A stretch of 64,000 nucleotides of DNA from Clostridiales bacterium (GCA_003149735.1 QANA01000074.1:1-64000); one strand, 5' to 3'; positions 43,066-53,029 are shown, counted from the stretch's first letter. Translations and numbers: made by a program. Notes: a model not told the origin generated them from the letters alone.

Positions 43066-44292
43066 TTATGCCTCCTTTGTTGATAGGCTTTCAACTGTTT
43101 CGCGAATGATGGTGACCGCTTTATCGCAATCATCCTGATTCAGAATCAACGGCGGAACCATGCGGATGATATGTGCACCGATGGCGGTAATCAACAACTT
43201 CCGTTCCAGGCAGCCATGCTTGACATCGACGCCGCTGATGGTATCATCGAATTCCACACCAACCAGCAGCCCTTGACCGCGCACTTCCCTGACATGGGGG
43301 AGGGTGCGTAATTGTTCCATGAAATAGGCTCCCATTTTTTTGGCGTTACCTGCTAAATCCCGATCCAACAGTTCACCGATTTGTGCCAGAGAAGCGGCGC
43401 AGGCAACCGGATTGCCGCCATAGGTTGTGCCATGCGAACCGGGTGTAAACGCTTTTGCAACCTCAGCTTTAGCGCAGATGGCAGCAATGGGCATGCCGCC
43501 GCCCATGGCTTTCGCCATGGAAACGATATCCGGCAAAATACCATAATGCATATAGGACATCACAGCGCCGGTACGGCACCAACCGGTCTGTACCTCATCA
43601 AGTAATAGCAGAAGTCCCTTTTCATCGCACAGCTTGCGTAAGCCGGTAAGAAATTCCGGGGTGGCAGGATGTACGCCGCCTTCGCCCTGTACCGGCTCTA
43701 CCATGATGGCAATGGTGTTTTCACTGACGGCATCTCGGAAAGCCTGCAGATCGTTGAATGCTGCATAACGGAACCCAGGCGTCATATCACCAAAACCGAG
43801 CTGACAGGCGTTATCCGGCTGGCCGGTAGCGCTCATGGAACCGAAGGTACGGCCGTGGAAAGACATTTTTGCCGTAATGATTTCATATTTATGAGGCCCA
43901 TATTTTTCCACGCCGTATTTGCGGGCCATTTTAATCATGGCTTCATTGGCTTCGGCGCCGGAATTCTGGAAGAAAATTTTATCCATGCCGATGGTGGTAC
44001 AAATCTTTTCAGCCAACAATGCTTGCGGAATGGTATATGGATAGTTGAAAGTATGGATAATATCGCCTACCTGTTCGCGGATGGCAGCGACTACTTTCTC
44101 ATTGCAGTTTCCGGCACTATTGACGGCAATGCCGGCATAGAAATCCAGATAAGGTGTGCCGTTTTCATCATACAGGTACATATCTTTGGCCGTTTCGGCA
44201 ATAAAGTCAAAACGCTCATACGTTTCAATCATGTATTTGCTGACTTTTTCTTTCAATTCTGCGGCGGTGAGGCCGGTATCTTTTAATCGCAT
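43066..44292 (-). CDS. Class III aminotransferase (acetylornithine/GABA type)
   Basis: A 408-residue PLP enzyme of fold type I, class III. Visible motifs are [71 protein letters not shown] and the PLP lysine in [14 protein letters not shown]. The group includes acetylornithine, ornithine, lysine and 4-aminobutyrate aminotransferases, which act on omega-amino groups. It starts 10 bases inside the end of the ABC ATPase gene, so the substrate is probably the amino acid imported by that transporter. The exact substrate is not determinable here. Confidence 0.9.
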   Translation of the reverse strand: MRLKDTGLTAAELKEKVSKYMIETYERFDFIAETAKDMYLYDENGTPYLDFYAGIAVNSAGNCNEKVVAAIREQVGDIIHTFNYPYTIPQALLAEKICTTIGMDKIFFQNSGAEANEAMIKMARKYGVEKYGPHKYEIITAKMSFHGRTFGSMSATGQPDNACQLGFGDMTPGFRYAAFNDLQAFRDAVSENTIAIMVEPVQGEGGVHPATPEFLTGLRKLCDEKGLLLLLDEVQTGWCRTGAVMSYMHYGILPDIVSMAKAMGGGMPIAAICAKAEVAKAFTPGSHGTTYGGNPVACAASLAQIGELLDRDLAGNAKKMGAYFMEQLRTLPHVREVRGQGLLVGVEFDDTISGVDVKHGCLERKLLITAIGAHIIRMVPPLILNQDDCDKAVTIIRETVESLSTKEA

Positions 44293-45041
44293 ATAGATTC
44301 CTCCTGTGATCCGTTGATAAAGCGGGATAAAAATTCTTTAGTTCTGGGGTTGCGGGGATGAGTAAATAATTGCTCGGGAGTATTGCTTTCGACGATAACT
44401 CCCTGATCCATGAAAATGGTTTTTGTGGAAACATCTTTGGCAAAAGCCATTTCATGAGTGACAATCATCATGGTCAGCCCTCCCCTGGCTAACTCTTTCA
44501 TGACGGCCAGTACTTCTTCTACCATTTCCGGATCCAATGCGGAAGTGGGCTCGTCGAAAAGCAGTACCTCAGGCTCCATGGTAAGGGCTCGTGCAATGGC
44601 GACGCGCTGCTTCTGGCCGCCGGAAAGCTGGCCGGGTTTGGCATGAATATACGGAGCCATACCTACCTGTTTTAAATAGCGAATAGCCGTTGCTTTTGCT
44701 TCTTCTCTGCTGCGTTTGAGGACATAGAGGCTGCCGGCCATGCAGTTTTCCAGGACCGTCATATTATTGAAAAGATTGAAAGACTGAAATACCATGCCGA
44801 CGCGGGAGCGATAGTTGTTGACTTTTTTCTGGCTTCCACCGATTGCCTCTTCGTGAAATTGTATGCTGCCGCGGCTGGGAGTCTCCAACATATTCACACA
44901 GCGAAGCAACGTAGATTTTCCTGAGCCGGAAGAGCCGATGATGCAAATGACCTCTCCCTTTTCAATGCTGAAATCGATATCTTTCAATACTTCGTGATTG
45001 CCGAAAGATTTTCCTAAATGCTGTATATCAATAATTGCCAT
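44283..45041 (-). CDS. Amino-acid ABC transporter ATP-binding protein
   Basis: A 252-residue importer ATPase of the polar amino acid (GlnQ/HisP) type: Walker [13 protein letters not shown]-loop [17 protein letters not shown], signature [15 protein letters not shown], Walker [18 protein letters not shown]-loop VTHEM. It lies between permease (12 bases upstream) and aminotransferase (overlapping). About 60% or more similar by eye to the ATPase at 57472 of the lysine-riboswitch operon. Confidence 0.95.
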   Translation of the reverse strand: MAIIDIQHLGKSFGNHEVLKDIDFSIEKGEVICIIGSSGSGKSTLLRCVNMLETPSRGSIQFHEEAIGGSQKKVNNYRSRVGMVFQSFNLFNNMTVLENCMAGSLYVLKRSREEAKATAIRYLKQVGMAPYIHAKPGQLSGGQKQRVAIARALTMEPEVLLFDEPTSALDPEMVEEVLAVMKELARGGLTMMIVTHEMAFAKDVSTKTIFMDQGVIVESNTPEQLFTHPRNPRTKEFLSRFINGSQEESICD

Positions 45042-45053
45042 AGTATTTTCTCC

Positions 45054-45794
45054 TTAGTCGGGCATATATTCCACAGCCAATTCGTAGTCTGCCTTGCCCT
45101 GCATTTTCTTTTCCAACAGGCCAAGCAACTTACTGGCGACATAGCAGAGCACAAAATAGATGAGCCCTGTAATCAGATAGGCTTCGAAATACCGGTAATA
45201 AACATTGGCGGCAGTTTTGGTAGCGAAATACAATTCGCCTACTCCGATGACGTTGAGCACAGAGGTCATTTTAAGGTTGGTAATCAGCTGGTTGCCCATT
45301 TCGGGGATTAGGTTGCGGAAGGCTTGCGGTAAAATGACGTGCAGCATGATCTGGAAGTGTGACATTCCCATTGCCTTGCCACCTTCAAACTGTCCGGGAT
45401 CAATCGCTGCAATACCGCCGCGAACCGATTCTGCCATATAGGCACCGGTGTTGAGCAGTGTGACAAGAACCGCTGCAGTAAAAGGAGGAATTTTTACGCC
45501 CAATGTGGAAAAACCGTAAAAAAGAACCATGGCCTGAACCATCATCGGTGTGCAACGGAAAATTTGTACGTATGTAGTGCTGATAGTCTTGAATATCCAA
45601 TAAAAAAAGCGCTTGATAAAGCCGTCTTCGGAGGAAATCGGTGTGGAACGGATGATGCCCAGTGCAAAGCCCAGCAGGAAACCAAGCACCGTTCCCAAAA
45701 TTGCAATCTCCAGCGTAACGAAAGTGCCGGTGATAAAGTTGCGCCCGTATTCCTCCAATATAGTAATGATCCATTGTATCCAGTTTTTTTCCAT
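45054..45794 (-). CDS. Amino-acid ABC transporter permease
   Basis: A 246-residue single permease subunit of the HisMQ/GlnP type with five predicted helices and the ATPase-contact EAA-type loop GGKAMGMSHFQIMLHVILPQAFRNLIPEMGN. AGGAGT precedes the ATG. The gene comes after a stem-loop that separates it from the binding-protein gene. It presumably forms a homodimer with the ATPase at 44283. Confidence 0.95.
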   Translation of the reverse strand: MEKNWIQWIITILEEYGRNFITGTFVTLEIAILGTVLGFLLGFALGIIRSTPISSEDGFIKRFFYWIFKTISTTYVQIFRCTPMMVQAMVLFYGFSTLGVKIPPFTAAVLVTLLNTGAYMAESVRGGIAAIDPGQFEGGKAMGMSHFQIMLHVILPQAFRNLIPEMGNQLITNLKMTSVLNVIGVGELYFATKTAANVYYRYFEAYLITGLIYFVLCYVASKLLGLLEKKMQGKADYELAVEYMPD

Positions 45795-45816
45795 AATGCG
45801 TACTCCTTAAAAAATG

Positions 45817-45846
45817 TACATAGGAGCCGTTAAAAGCCCCTATGTA
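45817..45846 (-). terminator. Partial terminator between binding protein and permease
   Basis: TACATAGG/CCTATGTA perfect stem followed on the minus strand by CATTTTTT. Located inside the operon, it would lower permease and ATPase expression relative to the binding protein. Confidence 0.6.
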
Positions 45847-45895
45847 TATTTTTATGATTCTATTGTTGTAGCGGACAAATCTGTTTCTGTCGTGA

Positions 45896-46795
45896 TTAAT
45901 CGCCCAAAGGCTGTACTTCGATGGCAGTATTCATCAGCTCTGCCATCTTTTCTTCGTCGAGGCTGATGGCAACCAGGGCATCGTTTAATGTTTTCTGCAA
46001 TGCGCTTTCTCCTTCTTTTACCGCAATACAGATGTTAAGCGACGTTCCTTCAGGTACCGTAAAGCCATCCTCGGCCGGCAACTTTATATAGGCAATGTTA
46101 TCATTGGCTAGCGTTGCGGAAAGCGCGGTGGGTTCATCCAGAATACCGCAATCGGCAGTCCCCATAGAAACGGCCATGACGACCTCTGCGGTTGTTTCAT
46201 AATAAGTGAGCTGCTCAACTTCCGGAATCTGTGGCACATAATGCACCCAGGAAGTACCGATCTGTGTCGTGCAGGAGGCACCGGTAAAGTCGGAAAGTCC
46301 GGAAGCATTTGCATAAGCGCCTTCTTTATTGACGATAATGACGTTATCCCGCACATAATAGGGCTCCGTAAAATCGACGCTCTGGTCGCGCTCGGTGCTA
46401 TAGCTCATACCGGCCAGTATGATATCGTAATCGCCTGCATTCATGCCCAATACAATGCTGGACCACTCAACTTTATGAATTTCCAGATCCATATCCAGCT
46501 CTTCTGCCAACAGTTTGGCAACCATGATATCATAACCGTAGGCATAATCATTTGTGCCGTAAATCGGTACGGCGGTATCGCCATTGGCGACTTCCGCTGT
46601 GCTCTGTGTCCAGTTAAAGGGGGCATAAGCGCATTCCATGCCAATTCTCAGAACGCCTCTCTCTTCCGTTGTGGAAGAAGGAACCAACGAATCACTTTTT
46701 TCATCTTTGGGAGTGCCGCTGCAGCCGGTTAATATAGCTAAAACCATCAGGATTCCTGTTAACAGGCAAACCATTCTTTTTGCAAACTGTTTCAT
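45896..46795 (-). CDS. Amino-acid ABC transporter substrate-binding lipoprotein
   Basis: A 299-residue extracytoplasmic solute-binding protein (SBP_bac_3). Lipobox ILTGC (Cys about 25), then the typical GVLRIGMECAYAPFNWTQ start, YGYDIMVAKLLAEEL, DIILAGMSYSTERDQSVDFTEPYY and the C-terminal hinge segments. The FNWTQ binding-loop form also occurs in the paralog at 55821, so both may bind cationic or related amino acids. It is the first gene of its operon, preceded by a leader hairpin (46879-46923). Confidence 0.93.
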   Translation of the reverse strand: MKQFAKRMVCLLTGILMVLAILTGCSGTPKDEKSDSLVPSSTTEERGVLRIGMECAYAPFNWTQSTAEVANGDTAVPIYGTNDYAYGYDIMVAKLLAEELDMDLEIHKVEWSSIVLGMNAGDYDIILAGMSYSTERDQSVDFTEPYYVRDNVIIVNKEGAYANASGLSDFTGASCTTQIGTSWVHYVPQIPEVEQLTYYETTAEVVMAVSMGTADCGILDEPTALSATLANDNIAYIKLPAEDGFTVPEGTSLNICIAVKEGESALQKTLNDALVAISLDEEKMAELMNTAIEVQPLGD

Positions 46796-46878
46796 ACCAT
46801 TACCCTCACTTCAAATTTTAAATTTATTTAAACGTATTCTGCAGATACATAAAAGACAAATTGCATTTTTTAATAGTC

Positions 46879-46923
46879 AAAAAGGCGTCAGAGAACCTTA
46901 AGAAGGGTTCCTCAAACGCCTTT
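46879..46923 (-). promoter_or_regulatory. Leader hairpin (attenuator-like) of the amino-acid ABC operon
   Basis: On the minus strand a TTGACA-17-TAAACT promoter (about 46941-46971) is followed by a two-tier hairpin: AAAGGCGT/ACGCCTTT outside and GAGGAACC/GGTTCTC inside, ending in TTTTT, before the 80-base remainder of the leader. This looks like a terminator that can be overridden. The controlling signal is unknown; no known riboswitch fits. The rest of 46796-47080 holds no gene. Confidence 0.55.
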
Positions 46924-47080
46924 GTTGATGTGGTTAAGTTTACTATTCGAGAGGGTGTTTGTCAATAGAAAATTTATATCTTTTGCAATTTATTTTTTTA
47001 AATAATTCATTTTTATAAAAGGAAATCCGGAATATAGGGGGAATATCTCCTAAAAATGAATACAAAATCTATGAAATTAT

Positions 47081-47515
47081 TCATTTTTGAGAGGGCTCGG
47101 GAGGAGCGACCAATGGATGCAGAATGGCGTCAAAAGCGGGAAGTGCTCGACGCAAATTAACCGGACGACCAGAATTTCCCAAAAAACAATGCAGAGATTC
47201 ACCTTCGGCATACGGTTCGCCGCTTTGCGCATCCAGCATCTGATAATGAACGCATGCCCGGACGCCATTGTATTCTGCCAGAGAAACCTGCAGGCACACT
47301 GTGCTGCCAAAGGAGAAGGGGCGATGATAAGAACAGGTGATCTGTATGACCGGAGAAGATATACCCTGCTCTTCCAATGCATCATAACCGAAGCCCAATT
47401 CTGCCAGCCAGGCAACACGTGCCTCCTCCATCCAACGGAAATAGTTGGAATGGTGCACTACCCCCATGCGGTCTGTTTCATAGTATTGTACTTTGTGTAA
47501 ATAAGAATAAATCAA
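47081..47515 (-). CDS. Acyl-CoA thioesterase (4HBT/YbgC-like hotdog)
   Basis: A 144-residue single hotdog-fold thioesterase. The catalytic Asp lies in VQYYETDRMGVVHHSNYFRWMEEAR (near residue 15), the hallmark of the 4-hydroxybenzoyl-CoA thioesterase group. It overlaps the stop of the MBL gene by 4 bases (ATGA), so the PHP, MBL and thioesterase genes form one leftward operon. The acyl-CoA substrate is unknown. Confidence 0.9.
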   Translation of the reverse strand: MIYSYLHKVQYYETDRMGVVHHSNYFRWMEEARVAWLAELGFGYDALEEQGISSPVIQITCSYHRPFSFGSTVCLQVSLAEYNGVRACVHYQMLDAQSGEPYAEGESLHCFLGNSGRPVNLRRALPAFDAILHPLVAPPEPSQK

Positions 47516-48213
47516 TGTTCATCACCATAATAGAAAGAAATATTGCCATGCTGATAACGCTTGCAGGGCAAGGGGCGCTCCGGAGCTTCCGGAGTAAGGC
47601 TGCCGTCCAGCAAAGCTTGTGTGGCAGAAAGAACTTGTTTTATAATATCCTGCGGCAATTCCAGGGAAAAATGAGATGGTAAAATGCATCGAATAGGCAG
47701 TTCCATAGATTGCAGGCGCTCCAACGAAGCGATCATGGCCGGAAGGCAGCGATCGCTGCCGAACATATAAATGGGGCCAAACTGGATGGTATCTCCGCCA
47801 ATGAACAGGCCACGGCTGCGCTCAAAAAGGGCAATGCTGCCGGGCGTATGACCGGGCAAAGCGATGATCTCCCAACGGCTGCTCCCGAGATCGATGCAAT
47901 CGCCGTCAAAAAGCGGTTGCGGGCGGTGAGAAGGCGCAGCTTTCTCGTAATAGCGGTGCATTTCAGCAGGATGCATGAAAGTCAGATCAAAACAGGCATT
48001 GGCTCCTATATGGTCGCCATCTGCGTGCGTATTGACGACGAAAACGGGTTTATCGGTCAATGTGCGGATGAGCGCAGGTAAATCGCCGCCACCAAAACCG
48101 GTATCCACCAGCATGGCACGGGATTCTCCCTGAATCAGAAACATGCGGACGCCGTTCTCTTCGATGATGGTAAGATCAGGCGCAAATAAATGCGTGGAAT
48201 AAGGTTGTTGCAT
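47512..48213 (-). CDS. MBL-fold metallohydrolase
   Basis: A 233-residue metallo-beta-lactamase-fold hydrolase. The metal motif HxHxDH is altered to THADGDHIGA (HADGDH: the first two His are separated as Thr-His-Ala-Asp-Gly-Asp-His), with later ligands in ALPGHTPGS and IGGDTI. Many such glyoxalase-II-like proteins keep activity with HADGDH. AAGGAG precedes the ATG. Middle gene of the PHP-MBL-thioesterase operon; the substrate is unknown. Confidence 0.88.
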   Translation of the reverse strand: MQQPYSTHLFAPDLTIIEENGVRMFLIQGESRAMLVDTGFGGGDLPALIRTLTDKPVFVVNTHADGDHIGANACFDLTFMHPAEMHRYYEKAAPSHRPQPLFDGDCIDLGSSRWEIIALPGHTPGSIALFERSRGLFIGGDTIQFGPIYMFGSDRCLPAMIASLERLQSMELPIRCILPSHFSLELPQDIIKQVLSATQALLDGSLTPEAPERPLPCKRYQHGNISFYYGDEH

Positions 48214-48224
48214 ATAGACTCCTT

Positions 48225-49238
48225 TCAGTAAGCAGAGAGGGACTGTGCTTCATTCAGAAAAATGGGATTGCTCCAGGCGGTATGTCCAAAAGCATCCGAA
48301 CATCTGACGCGCACGTAACTTTCATAGCCGTTTAACCGATATTCGCCATGCGTCAGAGTATCAACGGGAGACGGGCTGAGGCAGGAACAACCGTCGTTGA
48401 TGTGATTGCCGGCGATAAAATCGATGCGGCAAACAGGGCTGCAATCGACGTAAGCCACTCCCTTGCGGATGCCCCAGTCAAAAATCTGCGGGCCGGAAGA
48501 GGCATAGAAATTTCCGTAAAGCATATTTTGCACGATAGCTTCATGCGAAAGCTCCGGAGATTTCACCATGATATATCCGCCGAATGTATCGGGAAAAACG
48601 CCTTCGTTGTGGTTATCGTCGGCTGCGAAAGCAAAAAGACGCCGATCCTTCCGAAGAAAGCTATCCCAATGCAGTTCATCGTAACCGGTATAACTTTCGT
48701 TGACGGTACCGTAATTATAAATTTCCAAGGCCCACAGCCCTTTCGTAGAGAGAAACTCTGCTTCTTCGACTCTTGACCAGACAGGATGGCTGTAAGTAAC
48801 CAACATACCGCGGGAAGAGAGCGAGTCTGCCAGCTGTTGGGCAACTTTGGCGCCATCCCAGGTGCCGTAATGTCGAAGGGCAGGAAGCTCCTCTTTATGG
48901 TGAAAGAGCGGCTGAGAGGCTTGAGCCTGCATTTCGGCTGTCCCAAGAATGCCATGCATATGATGCACTTTTTTGCGCAGCTTGCCATCGGCTTCAACCA
49001 GAACGGCAGAAGCTTCTATTCCGGGCAACAGGATAAAATCCTCGCGATTGAAACGCGAACGATAATCGCTATAAATATCATGATCAGAGAGGCAGAGGAA
49101 ATGATAGCCGTGGCTTCGGAACAATTCCACTGCCTGAGCAGGCGACAGGCAACCGTCGGAATCAGTGGTATGACAATGAAGATTGCCTTTGTACCATTGA
49201 CCGGTTTTACTAAATCCGCATATGGAAAGTGGATTCAT
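48225..49238 (-). CDS. PHP-domain metal-dependent phosphoesterase
   Basis: A 337-residue PHP protein: metal-binding motifs GNLHCHTTDSDGCLSP, CLSDHDIY, HHMHGIL (the third is displaced), YSHPVW and ADDNHNEG. The C-terminal 80 residues form a beta-rich extension (SSGPQIFDWGIRKGVAYVDCSP) common in PHP proteins that act on sugar or nucleotide phosphates. I chose the ATG at 49238, 9 bases after AAAGGAG; an upstream TTG is in frame. First gene of the three-gene operon. Confidence 0.88.
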   Translation of the reverse strand: MNPLSICGFSKTGQWYKGNLHCHTTDSDGCLSPAQAVELFRSHGYHFLCLSDHDIYSDYRSRFNREDFILLPGIEASAVLVEADGKLRKKVHHMHGILGTAEMQAQASQPLFHHKEELPALRHYGTWDGAKVAQQLADSLSSRGMLVTYSHPVWSRVEEAEFLSTKGLWALEIYNYGTVNESYTGYDELHWDSFLRKDRRLFAFAADDNHNEGVFPDTFGGYIMVKSPELSHEAIVQNMLYGNFYASSGPQIFDWGIRKGVAYVDCSPVCRIDFIAGNHINDGCSCLSPSPVDTLTHGEYRLNGYESYVRVRCSDAFGHTAWSNPIFLNEAQSLSAY

Positions 49239-49511
49239 GAATGGCAACTCCTTTGAGAAAACTGCCTGTTGATTTCACGGAAACCATGCGGAAAAGAATG
49301 AATAAAGGCACCGAAAAACAGCAGTTTTTCTCAAATATATCACAGAAACAGCGGAAATGCAAAAAGGTGGAATAGCTATAACAAAGCTTTTTTCTTGAAT
49401 TTCAAAAGAGTTATGATATAATAAAAGTAAAGCGAATAAGAGGGAATTGAGATGTTCGCGAAAGCTTTTCCCGATAGGGAGTTAGAAATTTTAAGAGGAG
49501 GAAATTTCATT

Positions 49512-50618
49512 ATGGAATTGCCAAAAGTAAGAAAATTTGCTGCCATTATGGAAGCAAGAACCGATGAAGAAATCGGTGGTAAAGTAAGAAACGTACATGT
49601 GGCGGAAATCCATGAGGAGCCGATGCCTGAAATGGGTCCCAAGGATGTCATGCTCAAAATGGAAACCTGCCAGATCTGCACGACTGACTATCAGCATTGG
49701 CTGGGCTTGAGAGAGCACCAGGGCTTCCCCATGGCTGGCGGCCATGAATGGTCGGCTATTGTCATTGCCAAGGGCGAAGAAGTAGTCAGCCTGAATGTCG
49801 GCGATCGTGTCGGGCCGGTACATGGCGGCTGCGGCGAATGCGTCAATTGCAGAAGAGGTCATTCTTTTGCCTGCACTGCAAAGGCTAAAAAGAGAGGCCC
49901 CGTAAATGGCTTCCTTGGTGGCCGTGGTTTTGCAAACTATGGTGTGGAACCTGAAACGGCTCTTGTAAAGCTGTCCAACGATCTGGATCCTCAGGTTGCA
50001 GGGTTCATTGAACCGATTGCTACCTGCGTATGTGGTATGAAGAGACTGCGCGTGCAGCCGGGCGAAACGGTTGTGATTATCGGCGCCGGCACCATGGGCA
50101 TTGCCAATGCACAGGTTGCACATGCGTTCGGTGCAAGAGTAATCATTTCCGAACTTTCTCCGAAGAAATTGGAGAGAGCAAGAGCAATGGGCTTTGCGGA
50201 TGTTATTGATGCTACCAAGGTAGATCCGGTGGAAGAAGTCATGCGTCTGACAGACGGTTATGGCGCAGATGCCGTAATCGCGGCAGTTGGCCTGGGTGTT
50301 GCTTATAAGCAGGGTTATGCAATGCTTAAGAGAGTGGAAGGCAGATTCCTGCTGTTTGCAGCTGGCTATCCGAAGCCTGAATGGGAAATCGATCCCAATG
50401 AGATCCACTATCGCCGTATTGAGATTATCGGCACGATGAGCGGTGATGTGGCAGACTTTGCAGATGCAGCATTCATGATCTCTCATAAGATCGTTGATCC
50501 CAGCTATTCTTTGGAAAGCCTGGGCAAGATGATCCCGTTGAAAGATATCCAGCAGGCATATATTGCAGCAGCTACGCCCGATGCATATCGTGTGACGGTG
50601 GATTTGCAGAAAGTGTAA
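49512..50618 (+). CDS. Zinc-dependent alcohol/polyol dehydrogenase
   Basis: A 368-residue medium-chain dehydrogenase. Catalytic zinc ligands are in TCQICTTDYQHWLG and GGHEW; the structural zinc site is CGECVNCRRGHSFAC (four Cys); the NAD-binding motif is IIGAGTMGIANAQVA (about 182-196). It resembles the threonine/sorbitol dehydrogenase-like group. I chose the ATG at 49512 behind AAGAGGAGG; an upstream ATG in frame lacks one. Codon use suggests good expression. A terminator follows at 50633-50664. Confidence 0.92.
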   Translation: MELPKVRKFAAIMEARTDEEIGGKVRNVHVAEIHEEPMPEMGPKDVMLKMETCQICTTDYQHWLGLREHQGFPMAGGHEWSAIVIAKGEEVVSLNVGDRVGPVHGGCGECVNCRRGHSFACTAKAKKRGPVNGFLGGRGFANYGVEPETALVKLSNDLDPQVAGFIEPIATCVCGMKRLRVQPGETVVIIGAGTMGIANAQVAHAFGARVIISELSPKKLERARAMGFADVIDATKVDPVEEVMRLTDGYGADAVIAAVGLGVAYKQGYAMLKRVEGRFLLFAAGYPKPEWEIDPNEIHYRRIEIIGTMSGDVADFADAAFMISHKIVDPSYSLESLGKMIPLKDIQQAYIAAATPDAYRVTVDLQKV

Positions 50619-50632
50619 GTTAAGTATAAGGG

Positions 50633-50664
50633 AAAAACCGCAGATAACAGTCTGCGGTTTTTTT
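50633..50664 (+). terminator. Terminator after the dehydrogenase
   Basis: AAAACCGCAGA/TCTGCGGTTTTTTTT stem-loop just after the stop codon. Confidence 0.85.
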
Positions 50665-51139
50665 TATTTCTTAGTTGCAGAATAAAAAAGATATAGAGCA
50701 GTGCACAAGATCAAAGCCAGAGTGACTCGGTGCTTTTCTTTGCCGAACAGGCTTGCTTTGTGCAGGCTAAGGAAGCGATTACCCAGATAGATGAGTATGC
50801 TGCAAACAGAGAGCATCAGTGCCGTAATGCAGAAGGCAGATAGTTAGATATTGGGCGGCCAGCCATAAAACAAGGCTGTCAAAATTGGCCGGCAATTCCA
50901 AGAGCCAGATAAGAGGGGAAAAGCAATAACAACCAAACGGAGAAAATTCCATTATGCAAGGTATCCGTTCGTTTTTGCATATTATGTGCCTGATCGAAAA
51001 AAGAAAAAATGCAGAAATATGGGATATTTATAATATAGAGTATGGAGAATGGCACGATGTTGCTTTCTGAGAATGGATAGAATCGACAAAGAAAGGCAAT
51101 ATAAAATATAAAAATTAATTTTTGTTTACAAATATTCAC
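50664..51139 (-). pseudogene. Remnant of a small membrane protein
   Basis: Reading leftward, three frames in turn encode hydrophobic segments that would join as one membrane protein: HNGIFSVWLLLLFPSYLALGIAGQ, then SLVLWLAAQYLTICLL, then TALMLSVCSILIYLGNRFL and RVTLALILCTALYLFYSATKK before a TAA at 50664-50666. At least two frameshifts break it, and its start is uncertain. I do not recognise the family. Nothing else is evident in 50665-51227 except the HtrA promoter area. Confidence 0.45.
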
Positions 51140-51227
51140 AAATTATCTAAGGAGAAAAAGCAGAGAGCGGGATATAATAAAAAACGAATTCAAAAAGGAA
51201 ACAATATAAAATTGGAGGAATGATTAT

Positions 51228-52418
51228 ATGGATAAATTTTATGGAGCAAAACCATCAGGCGGCGCGGGAAAAAAAGTACTGACTGTTTTGCTGGTCCTGG
51301 CTATGGTGGCTGTCGTTGCATTCTCTTCTATTGGCATTTATAAATTGATAGCGGAGCGGAACGGGCAAAATGAACCGGAAATTTCTTCCGAGCAGCTTTC
51401 CGGAGAGCAGCAATCCGACGAAACGAAAACGAATGAAGGAACCATAAAAATTTCAGGGTATGATTTTGATATAGCTCCTTCTCAGGTGGCGGCAAAAGTC
51501 ATTCCCTCGGTTGTTTGCATTCAGAACTACCAGCAGACACAGAGCAGATATCCCTTTGCGCAGACTCTTTCAGGAGATAAGCAGTTGACGTTGGCAGCGG
51601 AAGGTTCGGGGATTATCTATACGGAAGAGGGCTATATTATTACCAATGCCCATGTGGTGGCTGATAGTTCGCTTTTGAAGGTAGTGCTGGATAATGATGA
51701 AATCTATGAAGCAACCTTGGTGGGAGTAGATGAGGATACCGACCTGGCTTTGCTTAAAATTGAGGCGGATGACCTGACGCCTATTGAAATCGGTAATTAC
51801 AGCGAGTTGGCGATTGGCGATTTTGTGATGGCGGTGGGCAATCCGGGCGGATTGGAATTCTCCAGCTCGGTGACATTTGGCATTGTTTCGGCAAAAGACC
51901 GTCCGCTGGATATTGACGGCGGCTACACCATGAATACGATTCAGACAGATGCGGCGATTAATCCCGGAAACTCTGGCGGCGCGTTGGTGAATATGGATGG
52001 TCAGCTGGTGGGTATCAACTCTGCCAAATATGTGGCGACCGGTTATGAAGGGCTGGGCTTCTCTATTACAATTGACGAAGCACTGCCAATTATAGAAGAC
52101 TTGAAGGAGTACGGAGAGGTCAAAGGAAGAAGCCGTTTGGGAGTCAGCGGTATGATGATTGACAGCCTGGTTGCCAACCGTTATGGCCTGAAAGAGGGCT
52201 TTTATGTCAACGAAGTGACGAATGCCAATGCCGGGACACTGGTTGCCGGAGATGTTATTACGGCGATAGATGGTACGGCTATTGCCTCTGAATCGGATAT
52301 TAAAAACATATTGCAGAAAAAAGAGGCAGGCAGTACTGTGAATATTCAATATTGGCGCAATGGCGGATATCAGGAAACGGAGCTTTCTCTGATCAGCGCA
52401 GATACTCAAACGGATTGA
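51228..52418 (+). CDS. HtrA/DegP-like serine protease
   Basis: A 396-residue membrane-anchored S1C protease: one N-terminal helix (about 17-40), a linker rich in Glu, Ser and Gln, a trypsin-like domain with the triad His142 (TNAHVV), Asp172 (DEDTDLALLK) and Ser249 (NPGNSGGALV), and one PDZ domain (about 305-390, RLGVSGMMID...GDVITAIDG). It degrades or refolds damaged exported proteins outside the membrane. TGGAGG precedes the ATG. It is monocistronic, with a terminator at 52467-52500. Confidence 0.95.
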   Translation: MDKFYGAKPSGGAGKKVLTVLLVLAMVAVVAFSSIGIYKLIAERNGQNEPEISSEQLSGEQQSDETKTNEGTIKISGYDFDIAPSQVAAKVIPSVVCIQNYQQTQSRYPFAQTLSGDKQLTLAAEGSGIIYTEEGYIITNAHVVADSSLLKVVLDNDEIYEATLVGVDEDTDLALLKIEADDLTPIEIGNYSELAIGDFVMAVGNPGGLEFSSSVTFGIVSAKDRPLDIDGGYTMNTIQTDAAINPGNSGGALVNMDGQLVGINSAKYVATGYEGLGFSITIDEALPIIEDLKEYGEVKGRSRLGVSGMMIDSLVANRYGLKEGFYVNEVTNANAGTLVAGDVITAIDGTAIASESDIKNILQKKEAGSTVNIQYWRNGGYQETELSLISADTQTD

Positions 52419-52466
52419 GGGGAAGGCAAGTCAGTGATACAGAAATGGTAAAACGAAAATTAGGGA

Positions 52467-52500
52467 AATGGCGTGATTTAAGTCACGCCATTCTTTTTTT
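52467..52500 (+). terminator. Terminator after the HtrA gene
   Basis: AATGGCGTGA/TCACGCCATT stem followed by CTTTTTTT. Confidence 0.85.
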
Positions 52501-52823
52501 ATCAGTTTATTCAGTGAGATAACATTGCGCGATCGCATCATGATTGATGCGGCTGGCAAATGATGTTTTTTGACATGACTGTTTGGGCTTATATCTCCAT
52601 GCCCGACGGCTGTTTTTTGCCGAAGCACAGTCGAAAAATTTTTATTTTTTCATGCTGTATACGAAAGTATAGCTAGCGCTGCTATATCAAAGAGGGACCC
52701 TGCAGAGTCAGGGGCTACCCCCATTTCGAATATGTGGTTCTCTCATCAAAAAAGCATCTCAAATGCCATGGTCACATACAAAAATCCCGAATAAAACGCA
52801 TTATAATTTTTTTCAAAAAACTA

Positions 52824-52852
52824 TTGACAAGAAAAAAACATGGCGTTATAAT
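52824..52852 (+). promoter_or_regulatory. Promoter of the leader ORF/O-acetylhomoserine sulfhydrylase unit
   Basis: TTGACA (52824-52829) and TATAAT (52847-52852) with an exact 17-base spacer. Between 52501 and this promoter I see no gene. Confidence 0.8.
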
Positions 52853-52906
52853 CCTACTAAACCGAGCGGAATGATAGGTTAATTTGAGCAAGGAGGGCGA
52901 ATTGAG

Positions 52907-53029
52907 ATGAAGAACGTATTCTTTGAACTGTTGAGGACCAATTTCTACTGTGAACGAATGTCGAACTCCCGGGCTGATGAGATGGCCGGGCACTTTGGTG
53001 AGCCCTTTGTTCACGTGAATTTTTCATAA
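52907..53029 (+). CDS. 40-residue leader ORF upstream of O-acetylhomoserine sulfhydrylase
   Basis: ATG at 52907 has a strong AAGGAGGGCG site and opens a 40-codon frame (MKNVFFELLRTNFYCERMSN..., ending EPFVHVNFS). It lies 55 bases after a consensus promoter, and its stop is 25 bases before an intrinsic terminator (53054-53085). It contains one Cys and three Met codons and several segments (CCCGGG, GCCGGG) able to pair with the terminator strands. It may be a leader peptide whose translation controls readthrough; a real small protein is also possible. I do not recognise the sequence. Confidence 0.6.
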   Translation: MKNVFFELLRTNFYCERMSNSRADEMAGHFGEPFVHVNFS

